The notes beneath the pieces are model-generated. The model worked only from the letters and a program-made list of their open reading frames with translations, had not been told where the DNA came from and made no database searches. A DNA stretch of 11,212 nt from Methylacidiphilaceae bacterium UBA1321 (GTDB lineage Bacteria > Verrucomicrobiota > Verrucomicrobiia > Methylacidiphilales > UBA1321): positions 1-11,212 of the forward strand of contig DBTH01000181.1 of NCBI GenBank assembly GCA_002306945.1, read 5' to 3'. This document shows, piece by piece, positions 7,201 to 11,212 of the stretch (position 1 is the first letter of the stretch; every line of letters starts with the position of its first letter). Position numbers and translations under genes: made by a program.

Positions 7201-7315
7201 TAACGACGGCAGCGGTCGCAAATGCTGGATGGGCCCGGCCGAAGGTATCGGCTCTGGAAAATTGCCGGCACGCTTCCCCTGGTTGCATCTTTTACCCCCC
7301 AACGCCACTAAATGA
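4241..7315 (+). CDS. Large secreted glycoside hydrolase-like protein (clan GH-A-type barrel) with C-terminal CBM9-like domain
   Basis: This 1024-residue protein has an N-terminal signal peptide or anchor (hydrophobic residues 8-25, possible cleavage after A33). Residues about 40-310 look like beta-sandwich modules. A (beta/alpha)8 barrel follows from about 315 to 600. FRVFFYWQWTEKSAGVYDF is the typical early barrel strand, VEINNEPD carries the probable acid/base E426, YYSAHPYSG has the conserved H499, and LWSTELGWAY carries the probable nucleophile E544. The 118-residue spacing between the glutamates suits clan GH-A families such as GH39, but I cannot fix the family. A beta domain follows, and residues about 811-1024 match a CBM9-like module (SVRYGYAWNETGLYALYIVRDN, DSLQLAYDP, YEIFIPWAYF). 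It likely cuts a polysaccharide outside the cytoplasm. Its ATGA stop overlaps the lyase start, and it begins 24 bp after the lectin-like gene. Confidence 0.8.
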   Translation: MKNRALCPFCLLITALAGLGLLILSDFSSRLLAQDTNATGGNAAKEFVLFPEETSIFWTSDLNSRGRSQDVLRLTDDEKNGGLALDYDLPAGSGWAGAVRSAPLQDSAATLVVSLQGDPGATGFVMIEGSDEKRFGASFKLEDSTEKRLSLPLDRKTFGRALGKGDGILRFPLRNIGVFVTPDAASKGKLLASHFAYTSSKPAEEFPCLLSVAASHFDNVFFPSEDKTLEVVIRNRTTQARVSELAVRVTKDDGGEWSWSHKVEIPALATVRVPVKLDLPEPAFADCLFSLGKESETFRTTVSVVRPPQLSSIPFKDALYGLCTMAHPQTAKRIGARFFRVFFYWQWTEKSAGVYDFDKYIKDGQDCKDAGLGVIWTFEPNIPSWLGVKEMVLLNQPEPLQRFGEWVRAALKALPVGERAVEINNEPDITIGRTSLVTQDEAAAAAAALLKKGYEATKAVDPSIPVLGGGGSGEGTRILGFTQKMLRDAQGKVDYYSAHPYSGTRYITPDGSVMWPDQYLVEMLEKSVKVATEYTQGKALWSTELGWAYPMNDLYLSTSTKDYAAICAQTLVLFKVVPGVGKLAWFRGFQYKLGLNERSYDYSLFLQSYKGMRPTPGVNAFATVASLLEGAKTGEKLNLGPALNGYLFENPLTKQAVATIWTTRYDVSPKDRLPEGTTIIDLYGRDLRTDSELRLNRGPTFFVTSLAQSAALKSYLSKARWRPKQPFIITNIGSSQVNNLKLTVESFLLDDTAVDIKAGDAGTHTVLHPGVNKVTLTGTEKLFESNPLTIAVQISGVDIAVQGMLNKPVVPVPYLSTGSVLIDGALTAVKLKIAINTLDKRSDISPPDPSIPWEGAEDLSVRYGYAWNETGLYALYIVRDNKHVGVDGHDFWNYDSLQLAYDPQTKGGDSGYQPGHREIGLALDKTGKVRIVQTYPQKEDAPDVQAQVVRKDNDTVYEIFIPWAYFYGNGPIPAAHSILAANFIANDNDGSGRKCWMGPAEGIGSGKLPARFPWLHLLPPNATK
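5564..5581 (+). repeat. (GCC)6 trinucleotide run in the glycoside hydrolase gene
   Basis: Six perfect GCC codons followed by GCG encode seven alanines (residues 442-448), sixteen residues after the predicted acid/base E426, at the start of a barrel helix (DEAAAAAAALLKKGYEA). The run is in frame and probably just alanine-rich helix coding, but it is a possible site of slippage in units of one codon. Confidence 0.6.
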
Positions 7316-9342
7316 ATTCTCATCCCCGCCTCCTCGCCAGTGAATCGGAAATCCTCGGGAAATCCATTACCGACAGTCAACTCCCTTCCGAGCGGGCGTT
7401 GCAGCTCGCAGCCAATCCACGCCCCTTCGAGGAAATCCTGCGAACCGGACCATCCGGTGCGGATCAAGTCGTCATCGACACCACCGTGTCCCTGCTCTGG
7501 ATCGCGGCGGCCTGGCGTGTGACCCGTAAGGAATCTTATCGGGAGTTGCTGCGACCGTGGCTTGCCGTTCTGAAATCTCATCCACCGATGAAGATTCCGA
7601 AGTTTGCCTTTGGGAATCGCGATCTGATGGTGGGTCATCTACTGCTGTCGCTGGCACTGATGGACGACCTTCTGCGCGACGTGTTCGATGCGGAATTTGA
7701 GCAAGCCCTGCGACAGGCACTGGTGTCCCAAGCGCGGCAGGCGCATGCGGACTTGACCAATCCGGAGGCGTTCCCGAGTTATTCCTACGAACAAAATCAC
7801 ATGATCATCCCGATCTGCGGGTTGGGATTGGCCGCGATGGATCTTGGCGACGACGAGAAAGCTTCGGGTGCGTGGGCGGCATTCGCCCGGGAATTTCTCG
7901 AGAAAAGTTTTGACGTTCTGGCCAAGGACGGATGGTTTTTTGAAGGAGTCGGCTATTGGTGTTTCACCATGCAATTTCCCATTTGCTATGCCACCGCCTT
8001 GAAGCGGACGACGGGAGAGAGGCTTTTTACCAAGCCGATTTTCAACTATGCCGGGCAGTATTTGGCCCACAACGTTTTGCCCGACTCCAGGTTTGTTTTC
8101 GATTTTGCCGACTGGGGCCCGCGCTTGCATCACGATGGGATCGGCTTCCAGTTCGGCTATGATCTGCCCTGGCACACGCTACCCACGTATCTTCTCCGCT
8201 CTCTGCTGCTACTGCTGGCGCATGAGCAGAAGGAACCGTTCTGGAGTGACTTCCTGCAGCGGCTTCCAAAGTCCTCCGTCGCTAACCCGATCGACGGCAC
8301 CTTTCAGCTACTTGCGCCGGAATCTCCCACGAATCGGGACGCGGCGACGGCAGCCACCTTGCCCACGTCGCATTATTTCCCGGACATGGAAGTGCTGCAT
8401 TGGCGTTCGAGTTGGAACGATCCCGCCGCGACAGCCCTTGCGTTCAAAAGCGGTCCTCCCGCCGGGCACTACCTGGGTTCCTTATTGTCTCAACACCCGG
8501 AGTGGCACCTCGAGCTTGGCCATGCCCATCCGGATGCTGGCTCCTTCCTTCTTTTTTCCCAGGGGGCCTTTCTTGCCAACGACACTGGCTATACCGGCAA
8601 GAAGGAAACGGCCGATCACAATTCCATACTCGTCGACGGCATTGGTCAGCACAAGGGCGGTACGCCCTGGAGCACCTTTGCTGCTAAGCCCTACGCGGAA
8701 TATGATAAAATTCACTTGGAGAATGTTTGGCATACCCCGCAGGTTGCGGCAGCCACTGCTGTTTTTGAAGCCGCCTATGACGATGCCCTGCAACTGCGGG
8801 AAATGCGACGGCATTTGATTTTGGTCGACGGCCGTTTTCTCGTCATCCGCGATGTCATCCGGTCGGCGCTTCCCCATGAATACGAGTGGCGTTTGCACAG
8901 CGACCAGGCTGCACGCACTGTAAACGTCAACCGTTTTGTCATGGAAAACGGGCCGGGCCGTCTGATCGTGGAAAACCTCAATTCGATAGCGTCTCACGAA
9001 ATTGCGCCCACCATTGTCGAGACCGAACTGTACGATCCGGCGCGTACGCGACCGCAGCAACGAGGATTCCATTTATCATTGAAATCACCCGTCGGCCCGG
9101 ATTTTCAGTTCCTCGTGGCGATAGGCATTCAGTCGACCACAGCAAAGCCGGAAGACTTTTCGGCAACGTGGAGCGGAGGGGAACTCATCGAACTGCGCGA
9201 CAGCGCGGGTTCCTGCTCTGTCTGGATAGGACGCAACGCAGCAGGCCGCGACGTGTTCTCCTATTGCCTGCGGGGCCACAATAGAGCTGTGCAAACCTGT
9301 GCCTCGTCCTCGGGAGAGCTTCCTCCAGGTTTTTCCGCATGA
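7312..9342 (+). CDS. Heparinase II/III-family protein (polysaccharide lyase-like)
   Basis: This 676-residue protein has the two-part heparinase II/III layout. An (alpha/alpha) toroid spans about residues 1-350, with N162-H163 (YEQNHMIIPI), E211 and Y215 (WFFEGVGYW). A beta-sandwich domain follows from about 365, with H404/H406 (LGHAHPDAGSF) and the conserved ADHNSILVDGIGQ (H436-N437). The set H163, Y215 and H404/H406 parallels the His/Tyr/His active site of heparinase II, so beta-elimination at a uronic acid is plausible. The family also covers PL12, 15, 17 and 21, and substrate cannot be assigned. No signal peptide is seen, unlike the three preceding genes, so it probably acts in the cytoplasm on imported oligosaccharides. 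Its ATG overlaps the preceding stop (ATGA), as its own stop does with the next start, indicating translational coupling. Confidence 0.83.
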   Translation: MNSHPRLLASESEILGKSITDSQLPSERALQLAANPRPFEEILRTGPSGADQVVIDTTVSLLWIAAAWRVTRKESYRELLRPWLAVLKSHPPMKIPKFAFGNRDLMVGHLLLSLALMDDLLRDVFDAEFEQALRQALVSQARQAHADLTNPEAFPSYSYEQNHMIIPICGLGLAAMDLGDDEKASGAWAAFAREFLEKSFDVLAKDGWFFEGVGYWCFTMQFPICYATALKRTTGERLFTKPIFNYAGQYLAHNVLPDSRFVFDFADWGPRLHHDGIGFQFGYDLPWHTLPTYLLRSLLLLLAHEQKEPFWSDFLQRLPKSSVANPIDGTFQLLAPESPTNRDAATAATLPTSHYFPDMEVLHWRSSWNDPAATALAFKSGPPAGHYLGSLLSQHPEWHLELGHAHPDAGSFLLFSQGAFLANDTGYTGKKETADHNSILVDGIGQHKGGTPWSTFAAKPYAEYDKIHLENVWHTPQVAAATAVFEAAYDDALQLREMRRHLILVDGRFLVIRDVIRSALPHEYEWRLHSDQAARTVNVNRFVMENGPGRLIVENLNSIASHEIAPTIVETELYDPARTRPQQRGFHLSLKSPVGPDFQFLVAIGIQSTTAKPEDFSATWSGGELIELRDSAGSCSVWIGRNAAGRDVFSYCLRGHNRAVQTCASSSGELPPGFSA

Positions 9343-11189
9343 ACAATCATGTGATAACTCCGCTTTCGGCTGCCCGGTGGATCTGGGCTCCCGAGGAGAG
9401 TGCGGAGGAAACCAATGTTACATTTGAGTTCGAAGGACGCTTGCACTGGCTGGGCGACGAGCGGGTTGGCGTGGCGATCACGGCCGACTCGCGTTACCGG
9501 CTTTTGATCAACGACAAATGGATCATGGATGGCCCCGCGCGAGGCTATCCGGATTATGGGTTCTACGACGAAAAGGAAATCACCGATCACCTGCGTTTCG
9601 GCGAAAACCACATCACGCTAATCGTCGTTCATTTTGGCGTGGACACCTTCCAATATCAGCGCGGGGAGCCCGGAGTGCAGGCCGCTTTCTATAATCTGGA
9701 ATCCCAGGCAATGCGGCTCGTCACGGACGAAAAGTGGAAGGTGCGACGAGCCGTTGAGTGGATGCAGCGCGTTCCGCGCATTTCCTGTCAGCAGGAATTC
9801 GAAGAGCACTTCGATGCCCGCATTGCGAAAGATGGGTGGCGGGATGCTTGCGTCCGCGAACAAGCAGAGCGCTCCTTGCGGCGGAGAGAAACCGGTACGC
9901 TCTCGTGCCACGCACAAGATCTTGGCCCCGCGATCCAGACGGAGGTTATCCATGGCATTCACAAGGGATGGTCAATTCCATTGCGGAAGCATCTGCCCCC
10001 TTTTCCCCGAAGCGGTAATTTGCATGGCATGGCGGGAGTCTTGGCGAGCCAGTTGAATTGCGCGCATAAGACGCAGATTCGGCTCTGTTTGCTGGGGTCG
10101 GTGGCCTACGTCTATCTGGACGGAGAGCGGATTGAGCTCCAAATGGAACAGGATTTACGACAAGCCGAATTTGATATCACGGCCGGCCCACATCTTCTCA
10201 GTATTGGGATTTGCACCGAATACGACCACAGCACAGAACTAGCCATCGGTTATGAAAGCACCGACCCGGTAGACTGGCGAAGTCCTATACTTTGCGGCGC
10301 AACGGAATGGGCCAGCACAGGACCGCTTTGGTCGAGCGCATCGGATACAAATTGCTTTCTCGACAAAAGAGGGCCATCGGTCGGCAAGTCCCGGGAATTT
10401 CTTCCTCCCTTCGGCGGCGATTTCTCCAGACAAAAGGAATCGCTCTATCGGCAAGTGAGTGAATTGGCTCAATCCCCGGACTTGAAACGATTCTCTGGCT
10501 TACGGACAGAAGATTTTTCACAGGCGGACATGTATTTGCATCTGCGCACGGATCGTCTTGTTCAAGCCATCGGAGAGGAGTCTCCATTGTCCGGCAGCGA
10601 TGTGCGCCAACTCTTCGATCTGGGGGAAATGACGATTGGGTACATCGTGATGGAAGTGGAAGCTCCTGCAGGCACGGTGATTGACGGGTATTTATTCGAG
10701 CACCGGCAGGGGCAAACGATCCAGTACATGAACCAGCACGATGGGATCAGCTATCGCAATTGCTTCCGCTACATTGCGCGTGGCGGACGACAGACATTCC
10801 TGTCCCGGAAGCGGAGAGGGTTCCGCTATGCCCAACTGACCGTTCGGCATCACTCCGCGCAGATTCTGCGGTTGGAAGTCATCGAATCCACTTATTCGCC
10901 GCAACAGACGGCTTCCTTCACTTGCTCGGACGACCAACTCAACCGCAATTACGCCGTGAGCCAGCGGACTCTGCTACTGTGCATGGAAGACTCCTTTACG
11001 GACTGCCCCACCTATGAGCAGACGTTCTGGGTGGGAGACGCGCGGAACGAAGCGCTGTTTGCGCAATACGCTTTCGGGGCCTTTGATCTCTCGCGACATT
11101 CCCTGCGTCTGGCGGCACACTCTCTGAGTCAATTGCCACTTGTGGCCAGTCAATGTCCCAGCGGATGGGATGCAGGGCAAACGCATTAA
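9339..11189 (+). CDS. GH78 alpha-L-rhamnosidase-like protein, catalytic domain truncated
   Basis: The 616-residue reading frame begins with the GH78 N-terminal sandwich (ARWIWAPEES; ITADSRYRLLINDKWIMDGPARGY). A second beta domain follows (FDLGEMTIGYIVMEVEAPAG; KRRGFRYAQL), and the (alpha/alpha)6 barrel starts near residue 525 (FTCSDDQLNRNYAVSQRT). DCPTYEQTFWVGD contains the probable general acid E560 and conserved D567. The frame then stops 56 residues after E560, just beyond ASQCPSGWD. Intact GH78 enzymes continue for several hundred residues, and in B. thetaiotaomicron-type and Bacillus enzymes the catalytic base lies roughly 260-270 residues after the acid. This copy therefore lacks the base and is probably inactive, unless a frameshift, rearrangement or assembly break explains the end. 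No signal peptide is seen. It is ATGA-coupled to the lyase, and rhamnose release from oligosaccharides would be the ancestral role. Confidence 0.85.
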   Translation: MNNHVITPLSAARWIWAPEESAEETNVTFEFEGRLHWLGDERVGVAITADSRYRLLINDKWIMDGPARGYPDYGFYDEKEITDHLRFGENHITLIVVHFGVDTFQYQRGEPGVQAAFYNLESQAMRLVTDEKWKVRRAVEWMQRVPRISCQQEFEEHFDARIAKDGWRDACVREQAERSLRRRETGTLSCHAQDLGPAIQTEVIHGIHKGWSIPLRKHLPPFPRSGNLHGMAGVLASQLNCAHKTQIRLCLLGSVAYVYLDGERIELQMEQDLRQAEFDITAGPHLLSIGICTEYDHSTELAIGYESTDPVDWRSPILCGATEWASTGPLWSSASDTNCFLDKRGPSVGKSREFLPPFGGDFSRQKESLYRQVSELAQSPDLKRFSGLRTEDFSQADMYLHLRTDRLVQAIGEESPLSGSDVRQLFDLGEMTIGYIVMEVEAPAGTVIDGYLFEHRQGQTIQYMNQHDGISYRNCFRYIARGGRQTFLSRKRRGFRYAQLTVRHHSAQILRLEVIESTYSPQQTASFTCSDDQLNRNYAVSQRTLLLCMEDSFTDCPTYEQTFWVGDARNEALFAQYAFGAFDLSRHSLRLAAHSLSQLPLVASQCPSGWDAGQTH

Positions 11190-11193
11190 AAGC

Positions 11194-11210
11194 CGAGGAG
11201 CGAGGCGAGG
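11194..11210 (+). repeat. Purine-rich CGAGG repeat at the right edge
   Basis: Right after the early stop of the GH78-like gene, CGAGG occurs three times in 17 bases (CGAGG-AG-CGAGG-CGAGG). None of the three frames here reads as GH78 sequence. It could be the edge of an intergenic repeat or inserted element, but only 23 bases beyond the stop are visible. Confidence 0.35.
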
Positions 11211-11212
11211 AA

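Noticed and set aside
6317..7288. Long minus-strand open frame of 323 codons (and others at 4331-5167, 5204-5848, 8482-9072)
   Set aside because: They lie antisense to genes with clear domain motifs, have no recognisable domains themselves, and are explained by high GC content and codon bias of the opposite strand.
1..11212. Mobile element, CRISPR, tRNA/rRNA or SusC/SusD-type genes
   Set aside because: No transposase or integrase motifs, no regularly spaced direct repeats, no clover-leaf or rRNA sequence, and no TonB-receptor-like or SusD-like protein was seen on reading both strands.

Overview
The window is high-GC bacterial DNA that most resembles Verrucomicrobiota (an Opitutales-type or related lineage). 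This rests on four things: a LacI-family regulator with a variant hinge of the kind seen in that phylum, a short PEP-CTERM surface protein, a pseudopilin with the C-terminal H-X9-DG signature common in Planctomycetota/Verrucomicrobiota, and clustered carbohydrate-active enzymes without SusC/SusD partners. The assignment is an inference from gene content; no rRNA or other marker gene is present. I see no tRNA, rRNA, CRISPR array or transposase.

Layout. Bases 1-523 (minus strand) hold the N-terminal part of a Gfo/Idh/MocA oxidoreductase that runs off the left edge. An 86-bp divergent spacer with a TTGACA box separates it from a LacI-family repressor gene (610-1641). A 109-bp spacer carrying a second, inverted copy of a motif from the first spacer, plus an overlapping near-palindrome, leads to a secreted PEP-CTERM protein with a beta-solenoid-like repeat body (1751-2731). 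After another 89 bp, a tightly packed plus-strand block runs to the right edge: a pseudopilin-like protein (2821-3504); a secreted protein of probable lectin/jelly-roll fold (3506-4216); a 1024-residue secreted multidomain protein with a clan GH-A-type barrel and a C-terminal CBM9-like domain (4241-7315); a heparinase II/III-type lyase (7312-9342); and a GH78 alpha-L-rhamnosidase-like protein (9339-11189). The GH78 protein stops early inside its catalytic barrel.

How the genes may work together. Spacings of 1 bp, 24 bp and two ATGA overlaps indicate one operon for the last five genes. The first three of these are exported and the last two have no signal peptide. That suggests surface binding and cleavage of a rhamnose- and uronic-acid-containing polysaccharide, followed by intracellular processing of the products by the lyase, the rhamnosidase and possibly the oxidoreductase. 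The LacI-type protein is the likely local sugar-responsive repressor. Substrate and regulation are inferences; the domain assignments come from motifs read directly in the translations. Strong Shine-Dalgarno sequences are not seen before any start.
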